In this document: piece by piece, positions 1-5,060 of the stretch
How the letters are laid out: every line of letters begins with the position of its first letter
How positions within the stretch are numbered: position 1 is the stretch's first letter
Assembly (NCBI GenBank): GCA_021731215.1
Contig: JAKFXU010000267.1
Location: 1-10,541, forward strand
DNA: 10,541 nucleotides
Source: Rhodoferax sp.
GTDB taxonomy: Bacteria; Pseudomonadota; Gammaproteobacteria; Burkholderiales; Burkholderiaceae_C
Direction: 5' to 3'
Notes under the pieces: model-generated
Told to the model about the DNA's origin: nothing
The model's database searches: none
What the model saw: only the letters and a program-made list of their open reading frames with translations
Program-made: the position numbers and the translations under genes

Positions 1-791
1 GTCGCGGGCCTGTGGCGCCACGGCTGGTGTTCAACTCCTGGCAGGACATCCCCTTCAACGAAAACCACATCAAACAACTGCACCAGACCCTGCTGCGCCA
101 CAGCGAGAAGGACACCCGTCATCGCGGCCAGTACAAGACCAACTCCAACAGCGTGGCCGCCTTTGATGAAAACGGGGTGCAGATCGGCATCGTGTTTGAG
201 ACGGCCTCGCCCTTTGATACGCCGCGCCTGATGGCGGAATTGGTGGGCTGGGTCGCCCAGGAGCGAGGCAAGGCGCATCTGCACCCGCTGCTGATCCTCG
301 CGATCTTCGTGGTGGTGTTTCTGGAAATCCACCCCTTCCAGGATGGCAACGGGCGCCTCAGCCGCGTACTGACCACCTTGCTGCTGATCCAGGCAGGCTA
401 TGCCTACGTGCCCTACAGCTCACTGGAAAGCGTGATCGAAGCGAACAAGGAAGCCTACTACCTGGCTCTGCGGCAAACACAGGGAACGATCCGAACCGAG
501 GCCCCCAACTGGCAGCCCTGGCTGGTGTTTTTTCTACGCTCATTGGCCGAGCAGGTTCGTAGGCTGGAGAAAAAGGTCGAGCGCGAAAAGATCGTATTGG
601 CCGCCCTGCCAGAACTGTCGCTGCAAATCGTCGAGTTCGCCCGTGAGCACGGGCGCGTCACCATTGGGGACGCCATCAAGCTGACCGGGGTCAGCCGCAA
701 CACCTTGAAGCAGCACTTGCGCAGCTTGGTGGAGCGCGGTCATCTAAACCAGCAGGGCAGCGGGCGTGGCGTCTGGTATGAATTGCGGTGA
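1..791 (+). CDS. Fic family protein, C-terminal part (5' truncated by window)
   Basis: Fic proteins transfer AMP (or another phosphate-linked group) from a nucleotide to a target protein hydroxyl, in the cytoplasm. The signature HPFxDGNGRxxR is complete as HPFQDGNGRLSR at 330-365, so the catalytic His and the anion-binding loop are intact. The C-terminal ~45 residues (VTIGDAIKLTGVSRNTLKQHL and what follows) form a winged-helix DNA-binding domain, as in many Fic proteins with a fused HTH that may autoregulate. The frame is open to the left edge. The GTG at 12 lies inside the gene, since the preceding codons read RGP in frame, so the real start is outside the window. The [S/T]xxxE[G/N] inhibitory helix expected in the N-terminal part cannot be seen. 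The gene ends 21 bp before the IS50-like element. The family is certain; target and toxin or regulatory role are unknown. Confidence 0.93.
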   Translation, partial: RGPVAPRLVFNSWQDIPFNENHIKQLHQTLLRHSEKDTRHRGQYKTNSNSVAAFDENGVQIGIVFETASPFDTPRLMAELVGWVAQERGKAHLHPLLILAIFVVVFLEIHPFQDGNGRLSRVLTTLLLIQAGYAYVPYSSLESVIEANKEAYYLALRQTQGTIRTEAPNWQPWLVFFLRSLAEQVRRLEKKVEREKIVLAALPELSLQIVEFAREHGRVTIGDAIKLTGVSRNTLKQHLRSLVERGHLNQQGSGRGVWYELR

Positions 792-812
792 ATTCAGACC
801 ACATTGAGAGAG

Positions 813-831
813 CATGTCGTTATACACAAGT
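813..831 (+). repeat. Left terminal inverted repeat of IS50-like element
   Basis: CATGTCGTTATACACAAGT, matching the reverse complement of 1289-1307 at 18 of 19 positions. The stop codon of the remnant transposase (TAA on the minus strand, 820-822) lies within this repeat, so the 3' end of the gene reaches into the terminus. Confidence 0.85.
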
Positions 832-1240
832 CCCCTGCGCATGAAGCTCGCGGGAGAACCGGATGCCAGCGGCGAAGTCAAGAATGCGCTGCATGCCAAG
901 CCAGATGGTCTTGACTCCGGGCTCACCATCACCCGTTCGCGCAAGAAAACCGCCAAGCCTGGCGACCAGGCGCACCACCTCATTGAGCGTGGGCGGTTTA
1001 TCCGGCAACTTCTGCTTGTTCAGGATGTAGGCAGCCTTCCACTCGTCAGGCTCGAACATCAGTTGCGCATTCAGGTCTGGCAACCTCGTGCGCCGCCATG
1101 GTGTCGGCCCAGTCGCCGCAGGCCTGGGGAATGCTGGCCGTGGGCTTGGCGCTCAAGCGCTCGATCAAGCGGATCGCGCGCCGATTGCGCCTGGGGTCTT
1201 CCAGATCAATACTCTCAAATTCCGTTGCAGCCCAGCTCAT
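820..1240 (-). pseudogene. IS4-family (Tn5-like) transposase remnant, internal deletion plus frameshift
   Basis: Reading on the minus strand from the ATG at 1240, about 50 residues (MSWAATEFESIDLEDPRRNR, then RLIERLSAKPTASIPQACGDWAD) match the N-terminal DNA-binding region of Tn5-like transposases. Around 1085-1095 the frame shifts. The next ~85 residues, in another frame (LNAQLMFEPDEWKAAYILNK, then PPTLNEVVRLVARLGGF and GDGEPGVKTIWLGMQRILDF), match the C-terminal domain. An intact family member is about 450-480 residues, so some 300 residues, including most of the DDE catalytic core, are gone. No functional transposase can be made. The two ends meet directly, so one deletion is the simplest cause. 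The family call is from recognised motifs. Confidence 0.88.
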
Positions 1241-1288
1241 TTCGGTCCAACGCTATGAAATCAGTAGCTTACATCATGACCAGTGCGG

Positions 1289-1307
1289 ACTTGTGTATAA
1301 CGAAATG
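1289..1307 (-). repeat. Right terminal inverted repeat of IS50-like element
   Basis: ACTTGTGTATAACGAAATG on the plus strand, inverted partner of 813-831 with a single mismatch. It lies just upstream of the small ORF at 1323 and the torD-like gene, so any outward promoter activity of this end would affect them. Confidence 0.85.
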
Positions 1308-1322
1308 CGCTAAGGTAGCGCC

Positions 1323-1418
1323 ATGAACATTTCTTTTTGGCGCCTGAAAATGTGCGCGGACTGCCGGGTGATCGATATCTACTCGGGCCCCAACGAAACC
1401 AAAATCACGGATCTCTGA
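1323..1418 (+). CDS. Possible small ORF (31 aa) just upstream of the TorD-like gene
   Basis: The ATG at 1323 is preceded by AAGG (1312-1315) at seven bases' spacing, a fair ribosome binding site, and opens a 31-codon frame containing CADCRVIDIYSG. It stops at 1416-1418, two bases before the ATG of the chaperone gene, so translational coupling is possible. It starts 16 bp beyond the right end of the IS50-like element and a TAA lies in frame at 1311-1313. It could therefore be the surviving 3' tail of a gene cut by the insertion, a real leader peptide, or chance. I do not recognise the peptide. The CxxC pair is the only visible motif. Confidence 0.3.
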   Translation: MNISFWRLKMCADCRVIDIYSGPNETKITDL

Positions 1419-1420
1419 AC

Positions 1421-2044
1421 ATGACGTCAACGCCCCACCTGGTGCCGAGCAGCGCGCTCGACGAGGAAACCGCCCGCGCCGAACTCTATGGCCTGCTGGC
1501 CCTTTTGTACTACGCCCCGCCGGCGGCTGAACTGATGGCCCAACTGCGCGCCGCCGCCACCGATGCCCCAGCCGCCGGCGCCTTTCTGGAAGAGCCGTGG
1601 CGCGCCCTGGTGGGCGTGGCTCGGGCCATGAGCGAGCAGGACATAGAGGACGAGTACAACACCTTGTTTGGCGGTATCGGAAAGCCCGAGATTTACCTCT
1701 ATGGCTCCCACTTTCTGAGCGGTTTTCTCAACGAAAAGCCGCTGGCGCGGCTGCGCACCGAGCTGGTCCAACTGGGCCTGGCGCGCGATGAGAACATGTC
1801 CGAGACCGAAGACCACCTGGCCTATCTGTGCGAGGTGATGCGCTACCTGATTGCCGGCGACGATGTGGCGGTGGCCAACCTGACGCGCCAGCGCGACTTC
1901 TTTGCGGCCCACATCCAACCGTGGGTGATGACGCTGTGCGATGAACTGCAGCAGCACCCCAGGGCTCAGTTTTATGCCGCTCTGGCTGGGCTCACCCGCG
2001 CCTTCATGGGCGTGGAGGCGCAGGGCTTTGACATGCTGGCCTGA
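1421..2044 (+). CDS. TorD/DmsD-family molecular chaperone, probably for formate dehydrogenase
   Basis: This 207-residue protein is a cytoplasmic, all-helical chaperone of the TorD/DmsD family. These bind the Tat signal or apo-form of molybdoenzyme catalytic subunits, guard cofactor insertion and prevent early export. Family marks are the EYNTLFGG block (residues 78-85), the GSHFLSGFLNEKPLA stretch after it, and the ETEDHL motif (128-133), which corresponds to the conserved E-x-D-H. Length is typical (about 200). I chose the ATG at 1421, with a weak CGGA at 1408-1411, because homology starts there; the longer frame to a TTG at 1337 adds only unconserved residues. Chaperones of this type sit in Comamonadaceae fdh clusters, and the only molybdoenzyme in view is fdhA at 9263, so that is the likely client. 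It lies 7 kb from fdhA, separated by mobile DNA. Confidence 0.88.
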   Translation: MTSTPHLVPSSALDEETARAELYGLLALLYYAPPAAELMAQLRAAATDAPAAGAFLEEPWRALVGVARAMSEQDIEDEYNTLFGGIGKPEIYLYGSHFLSGFLNEKPLARLRTELVQLGLARDENMSETEDHLAYLCEVMRYLIAGDDVAVANLTRQRDFFAAHIQPWVMTLCDELQQHPRAQFYAALAGLTRAFMGVEAQGFDMLA

Positions 2045-2143
2045 TCCGGCCCAGTGGCAGTGTTTTTCCGGTTGAGGGGTGAGCCAAACCGTCGGCTCAG
2101 GCAAAGCCAGCCATGGCGCGATGGCTGCGGGTTTATGGTTGAC

Positions 2144-2160
2144 CCTAGAAACCGCAGTTG
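2144..2160 (+). repeat. Left arm of 17-bp inverted repeat pair
   Basis: CCTAGAAACCGCAGTTG; its exact reverse complement is at 2360-2376. The pair bounds 233 bp in total. TTGAC follows or overlaps the core on both sides here (2139-2143 and 2158-2162). The nature of the bounded segment is unknown. Confidence 0.75.
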
Positions 2161-2359
2161 ACCGCTCATTTCCGCTTGCAAGGCCGCATGAACACTCACT
2201 TCTGTACCCACGCACGAGTTCACCTTTTGGGTGACAGCGCTACGTGCCCGATTGAGCCGCCCTGGCGCGCTCTGGCGGCGTTGCTCCTCCTTGCGGGCAG
2301 TACCCGCCGCGTTGTCACGCCTTGCCAGAACACCCCATGACGACCCACTCGGGCACGTC

Positions 2360-2376
2360 CAACTGCGGTTTCTAGG
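2360..2376 (-). repeat. Right arm of 17-bp inverted repeat pair
   Basis: CAACTGCGGTTTCTAGG, the exact inverse of 2144-2160. The arm with its flank is itself a short dyad (CAAC at one end, GTTG at the other). It could be an element terminus or one copy of a dispersed repeat. Confidence 0.75.
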
Positions 2377-2425
2377 TTGACTGCAAGATTGTCAGCCGAC
2401 TTGAAAATTTTCAGATAGCAGATGC

Positions 2426-2590
2426 TCAACGTGAAAATAATCGCACCGCAGGCTGCGTGTTGATTTTCACTTTTCGGCTATGGGCAAGACAGTCGCGCAG
2501 GTACAAGTTAATGAGACTCTGATACGGAACGCGATGCGCGTTGTCGAGAACGATCAGGGGACGAAGCCAGATGGCGTCAATGCGGATCAT
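2426..2590 (-). pseudogene. Chimeric ORF: IS66 tnpB start fused to CopG-like antitoxin tail
   Basis: The ATG at 2590 overlaps the tnpA stop (ATGA), the usual IS66 arrangement. The first nine residues, MIRIDAIWL, are the standard opening of IS66 TnpB, a protein of about 115 residues. After that the TnpB sequence stops, near base 2564. The remaining frame contains VPYQSLINLYLRDCLAHSRK, which resembles the C-terminal helix region of CopG/ribbon-helix-helix antitoxins (PYQSLIN-LYLRD). The frame runs 54 residues to a TGA at 2426-2428. My reading is that a deletion joined the left part of an IS66 element to the 3' end of an antitoxin gene, removing tnpC, most of tnpB, the antitoxin N-terminus and any partner toxin. 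The TnpB part is fairly sure. The antitoxin part rests on one motif. Confidence 0.6.
2431..2470. repeat. Hairpin at 3' end of the chimeric ORF
   Basis: Eight-base arms GTGAAAAT (2431-2438) and ATTTTCAC (2463-2470) enclose 24 bases that include a smaller CGCA/TGCG dyad. The plus-strand copy is followed by a short T-run (TTTT, 2471-2474), so it may act as a terminator for leftward-lying plus-strand transcripts such as torD; on the minus strand it overlaps the end of the fused ORF. Confidence 0.4.
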
Positions 2591-2991
2591 GCCAGGTACG
2601 CTTTGAGCCATTGCGCGCATTGCAGCGGGGCGCCGCTGGGCCAGTGCAGCACGACACTGCGCGGTCCTTGACTGCAGTCGATGCGCACGCTGGACGGGCA
2701 ATCGGTTTGGGCCGCGAGGCCCGCATTGGTCGCTGGCGTTTGTCCATCGTCTACATTGACCAGGACAAAACCAGTCCCTTTGCCGGACCTGCGTCGTGCC
2801 GGGGCAATGTAGGCCGGGTCTGCCAGTTGCGAGCGCCAGCGCGGTCCATGCGACAGCCAGCCTCTGAGTTGGCCGTAGCTCAGCCCTTGTGATTGCGCAA
2901 AATCTTGGGTGCTCAGCCCGCTGTGTGCCAACTCGTCGAGCACATCCAGACAGCGCCGCATTTGCTCGCGATTGAATTTCTTGCTTGCCAT
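2587..2991 (-). CDS. tnpA: IS66-family accessory protein TnpA
   Basis: A 134-residue protein with an N-terminal helix-turn-helix (about residues 5-50, including LSTQDFAQSQGLSYGQLRGW, the 'recognise short peptide then W' pattern of IS66 OrfA). A variable middle follows, then a C-terminal beta-hairpin and helix (VRIDCSQGPRSVVLHWPSGA, then LKAYLA) as in that family. In IS66 elements TnpA is a small accessory protein needed with TnpB for efficient transposition by TnpC. The ATG at 2991 has AAGGAG at 3003-3008 upstream. Its stop overlaps the tnpB start (ATGA), which strongly supports the family call. Alone it cannot transpose the element; whether it is still expressed is unknown. Confidence 0.78.
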   Translation of the reverse strand: MASKKFNREQMRRCLDVLDELAHSGLSTQDFAQSQGLSYGQLRGWLSHGPRWRSQLADPAYIAPARRRSGKGTGFVLVNVDDGQTPATNAGLAAQTDCPSSVRIDCSQGPRSVVLHWPSGAPLQCAQWLKAYLA

Positions 2992-3049
2992 AACTCTCGG
3001 TCTCCTTGGAAAACCTCAAGATTGCCGGCTTATCGATCAGGTTTCAAGG

Positions 3050-3069
3050 TGGGTTGGCGGAACGCTTAC
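3050..3069 (-). repeat. Terminal inverted repeat (tnpA-side end) of the IS66 remnant
   Basis: Minus strand from 3069: GTAAGCGTTCCGCCAACCCA. The GTAAGCG opening is characteristic of IS66 ends. It also marks the exact point where the small ORF beginning at 3124 loses its coding sequence. Confidence 0.65.
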
Positions 3070-3124
3070 CTTCGATACGTTTGATCTGGCGTGCATCCAA
3101 CACCTGATACGGCGACTCATTCAC
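3070..3124 (-). pseudogene. 5' stub of a gene coupled to hipA, cut by IS66
   Basis: A GTG at 3124-3122 overlaps the end of hipA (stop at 3119-3117) and opens VNESPYQVLDARQIKRIE, 18 codons, before the IS66 terminus at 3069. The overlap of start and stop is a strong sign of a translationally coupled third gene in the hipBA operon. The rest of the gene is not in this window. I cannot assign a family from 18 residues. The peptide does not look like a continuation of HipA, which ends normally. Confidence 0.55.
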
Positions 3125-4376
3125 CAGGGGGGCTTTCAAAGAAGAAGCACTCGGGCAGGATGGCCGGTTCGATGTAGTCCAGGTCCTGGGCCGACACACC
3201 GCACGCGAAGAAGCTCTCGCGCCATTGCCGCGCCACCGCGACGATCTGATCAATTTCCTTGCGGGCATCTTCGGCCGACAGCCCGAAGCGGCCAGCCTGC
3301 GACAACAGGTTGTAGAGGCTGGCCGTGCGACCGTAGTTGCCCACGGTCAGTGCCAAGTCGCGTCGCTCCAGGCTAACCACAGGGGTGGGCACCAGGTCAT
3401 AGGCGGGCGATAGACGCCATCCCTTGGGCCGGCGCAGCAGCGCGTGATTGCGTGGGTGATCGTCGTTGTTGGTCACGGCGGCATTGAAGACCATGCGCCG
3501 AAATAGTTCAGCGCAATCGGCTTCGGGCTTGTCGGACCAGCGACGCAGGTTGTCGGCCAGCAGTGGATAGGCCCAGCGTTCACGGTTCAGATAGCTGTCG
3601 TCGCAGTCGAGCACCGTCAGCCCACTGACCAGCCCAAAGCGCAGATAGCCCTTGTCCGTGTGTTCACGATCGAAGCGCTGCAGCATCAGCACATCGCTGT
3701 CGCCGACCGCCTGCAGGCGTGCCTGCGTGACGTTCAGGCCGCAGCGGCGTGCGAGGTCGAGAGTGGCGTACTCGATGCGCTGCAGGTTGCAGCGATCGTT
3801 CTTGGCGGGAAACTTGCCCAGCCATAGGCAGTTCGCATCCTCGATGGTGGCCTTGGGACGGGCACCGCCCATGCTGGTGCCGGGATCGAGTTGTTCCAGC
3901 AGGTGCGGCACCGGCTTGCCGTCTTCGATGGCCTGGGCTGCGGCAATCAACTCGGCGAGTTGGTGAGTGCGGTTGTACTGGCGCTTGGGGGCGGGTGGTT
4001 CGGCCTTGAGGCCAAAGCTCAGGTAGCCGGCACCATCCTGCGGGCCATGCAGCAGATAGTCGATTTCATGCAGATCGCCGGCGGCGCGTTCGAGCTTGTG
4101 CTCGATGACCCGCCGCCCCCAGGCGTCCGGGCTCGCATCGCGCAGCGCACCGGGAATGCCCTTGAGTTGGGTGAACTCGTGGACGGTTTTGTCCAGCGGC
4201 AGGCGGTATGGGTCGAGCGCCACCGCTTCGGCACGCTGGAGATAGCGGTCGCCATAGCGAAAGCGGCCGATCTGCGTGCCGTCGGGCAGGGTCTGCACTT
4301 TCAGCAGCGCCGCCGGCACCGTGTCCAGGGTGCCAGGAAGCTGGATGTAGACGTAGGCTTCGCGTTCAGAAGTCAT
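3117..4376 (-). CDS. hipA: HipA-family serine/threonine kinase toxin
   Basis: HipA is a cytoplasmic protein kinase; the E. coli protein phosphorylates glutamyl-tRNA synthetase, halting translation and causing persistence. This one has 419 residues (E. coli 440). An N-terminal HipA_N region (about 1-100, ending KGIPGALRDASPDAWGRRVI) leads to the kinase core. The glycine-rich loop TSMGGARPKA is at 167-176, with Ser168 placed like the autophosphorylated Ser150 of E. coli. The catalytic segment NNDDHPRN carries Asp305/Asp306, and the metal-binding AYDLVP has Asp327. All key residues are present, so it is probably active. I start at ATG 4376, which overlaps the end of hipB by 11 bases and opens MTSEREAYVYIQ; the longer upstream frame merely shadows hipB. 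Its substrate may differ from E. coli's. Confidence 0.92.
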   Translation of the reverse strand: MTSEREAYVYIQLPGTLDTVPAALLKVQTLPDGTQIGRFRYGDRYLQRAEAVALDPYRLPLDKTVHEFTQLKGIPGALRDASPDAWGRRVIEHKLERAAGDLHEIDYLLHGPQDGAGYLSFGLKAEPPAPKRQYNRTHQLAELIAAAQAIEDGKPVPHLLEQLDPGTSMGGARPKATIEDANCLWLGKFPAKNDRCNLQRIEYATLDLARRCGLNVTQARLQAVGDSDVLMLQRFDREHTDKGYLRFGLVSGLTVLDCDDSYLNRERWAYPLLADNLRRWSDKPEADCAELFRRMVFNAAVTNNDDHPRNHALLRRPKGWRLSPAYDLVPTPVVSLERRDLALTVGNYGRTASLYNLLSQAGRFGLSAEDARKEIDQIVAVARQWRESFFACGVSAQDLDYIEPAILPECFFFESPPGE

Positions 4377-4698
4377 AGTCGTTGCCGGTCTTGCGCGGCT
4401 TGCCCGCACGGGTGGGACGACGCGAGGCTTCGAGCGCCTTGCCGTGAGCATCGGTGTCCGGATCGGCCACCGCGTCCAGAGACTTTTCCAGGCCGAGCGC
4501 CCACAGCACGGTGAAGCACACGCCAATGGCCGTGCCGGGCTTGCCGAGTTCCAGGGCCGTTAGGGTGTTGCGGTTGACCCCTGCCTTGCTGGCGAGGTCC
4601 ACCACCGACCAGCCGCGACGAATCCGCGCGACACGGATGCGCTGACCGAGCTGGACGACCCGCTCGGAGACATGCAGCGGAATGGCGAAGTTGCTCAT
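4366..4698 (-). CDS. hipB: HipB-like antitoxin, XRE/Cro family HTH regulator
   Basis: The 110-residue protein has an HTH_3 domain at about residues 16-70 (QRIRVARIRRGWSVVDLASK, then AGVNRNTLTALELGKPG). A basic, probably disordered C-terminal tail ends NDYDF, comparable in place to the HipB tail that contacts HipA. HipB proteins bind operator dyads as dimers, repress their own operon and hold HipA inactive. The ATG at 4698 lacks a clear Shine-Dalgarno sequence (TAAGCCTAAAATC precedes it), so translation may start from a short leader or be weak. A perfect palindrome 26 bp upstream is the likely operator. hipB and hipA overlap, giving coupled synthesis. I see no truncation or damage. Confidence 0.88.
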   Translation of the reverse strand: MSNFAIPLHVSERVVQLGQRIRVARIRRGWSVVDLASKAGVNRNTLTALELGKPGTAIGVCFTVLWALGLEKSLDAVADPDTDAHGKALEASRRPTRAGKPRKTGNDYDF

Positions 4699-4723
4699 GA
4701 TTTTAGGCTTATCTAAACTTAAC

Positions 4724-4739
4724 GCCTATTATAATAGGC
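4724..4739. promoter_or_regulatory. Perfect 16-bp palindrome, likely HipB operator
   Basis: GCCTATTATAATAGGC is its own reverse complement and contains the -10 region of the predicted hipBA promoter, so a bound dimer would block RNA polymerase. The half-site word TAGGC recurs on the plus strand at 4704-4708, 4735-4739, 4789-4793 and 4820-4824. The steps are 31, 54 and 31 bases, which may allow further HipB binding. It differs from the E. coli HipB box (TATCC-N8-GGATA) but has the same design. Confidence 0.7.
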
Positions 4740-4759
4740 AAGTTATGATTTTTTCGCAA
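4731..4759 (-). promoter_or_regulatory. Predicted sigma-70 promoter of hipBA
   Basis: On the minus strand, TTGCGA (4759-4754), a 17-base spacer and TATTAT (4736-4731) form a good vegetative promoter reading toward hipB; a perfect TATAAT also sits three bases further down at 4733-4728. The -10 is inside the palindromic operator. The expected transcript start is near 4724, about 25 bases before the hipB ATG. Confidence 0.6.
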
Positions 4760-5060
4760 GTTACAAAAATGGTAATTGATGAAAATAATAGGCACAAAAC
4801 AGATCAATGGCTAGCTAAGTAGGCAAACTATGCTTCCACGCATCCTGATGCGCTGGCTGGCGACCTCGGCTTTGCGAATGTCGCCCCGCAATGACAAACT
4901 GTGGCATTTGGTACTTTTGTAACTTCCATCTCCCTAAGCACCGCAACCTCGAGCTGCTGTTCCCCAACCGCCAGGGCGGTACAGCCAGCCCGTTGGATGC
5001 CCTCAGCAGCCTGGTGTGATGAGCGTCGGCTTGCAGCACAGCCGTCACTCAACACCCGGC
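4741..5060. other. Gene-free stretch between hipBA and the kinase gene
   Basis: Bases 4741-4830 are strikingly AT-rich against the GC-rich surroundings and hold hipBA promoter sequence plus two more TAGGC half-sites. From 4830 to 5060 the composition returns to GC-rich. I see no protein family in any frame. ACCGCC-AG-GGCGGT at 4967-4980 is a compact dyad downstream of the kinase gene, but there is no T-run to call it a terminator. This stretch probably marks the joint between the accessory zone and the ancestral fdh locus. Confidence 0.5.

Larger units (their letters stand above)
813..1307 (-). mobile_element. Internally deleted IS50/Tn5-like (IS4 family) element with both termini
   Basis: Two terminal inverted repeats enclose about 495 bp. 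The left end, 813-831, reads CATGTCGTTATACACAAGT; the right end, 1289-1307, is its reverse complement with one mismatch. The inner 12 bases TTATACACAAGT equal those of the Tn5/IS50 outside end as I know it (CTGACTCTTATACACAAGT), including the DnaA-box-like TTATACACA. Between them lie only the first and last parts of a Tn5-type transposase. No 9-bp target duplication is seen (TTGAGAGAG on the left, CGCTAAGGT on the right), so the flanks have rearranged or diverged. The element is non-autonomous but could in principle be moved by a related transposase. Confidence 0.85.
2045..2425. other. Gene-free stretch with inverted repeats
   Basis: I see no convincing gene here. Contents: a hairpin CAGCCAT-GGCGCG-ATGGCTG at 2108-2127, 64 bases after the torD-like stop, without a T-run, so only a weak terminator candidate; a pair of 17-bp exact inverted repeats at 2144-2160 and 2360-2376; a shorter 9-bp inverted pair inside it (ACGTGCCCG at 2242-2250, CGGGCACGT at 2350-2358); and an AT-rich near-palindrome TTGAAAATTTTCAG at 2401-2414. 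The layout suggests decayed mobile or repetitive DNA, but no transposase fragment is recognisable. Confidence 0.6.
2564..3069 (-). mobile_element. IS66-family element remnant (one terminus, tnpA, start of tnpB)
   Basis: On the minus strand the order is terminus, tnpA, then tnpB with an ATGA overlap, as in IS66. The outer end begins GTAAGCG at 3069-3063, the start of IS66-type terminal repeats. The distal part, meaning the rest of tnpB, the large tnpC transposase and the other terminus, is missing; no second GTAAGCG terminus occurs to the left in this window. The element has interrupted a gene starting at 3124. Because one end is lost, the 8-bp target duplication cannot be checked. Confidence 0.75.

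Noticed and set aside
1337..1420. Longer TTG start for the TorD-like gene
   Set aside because: It adds 28 residues without family resemblance, next to an IS end; the ATG at 1421 fits family length.
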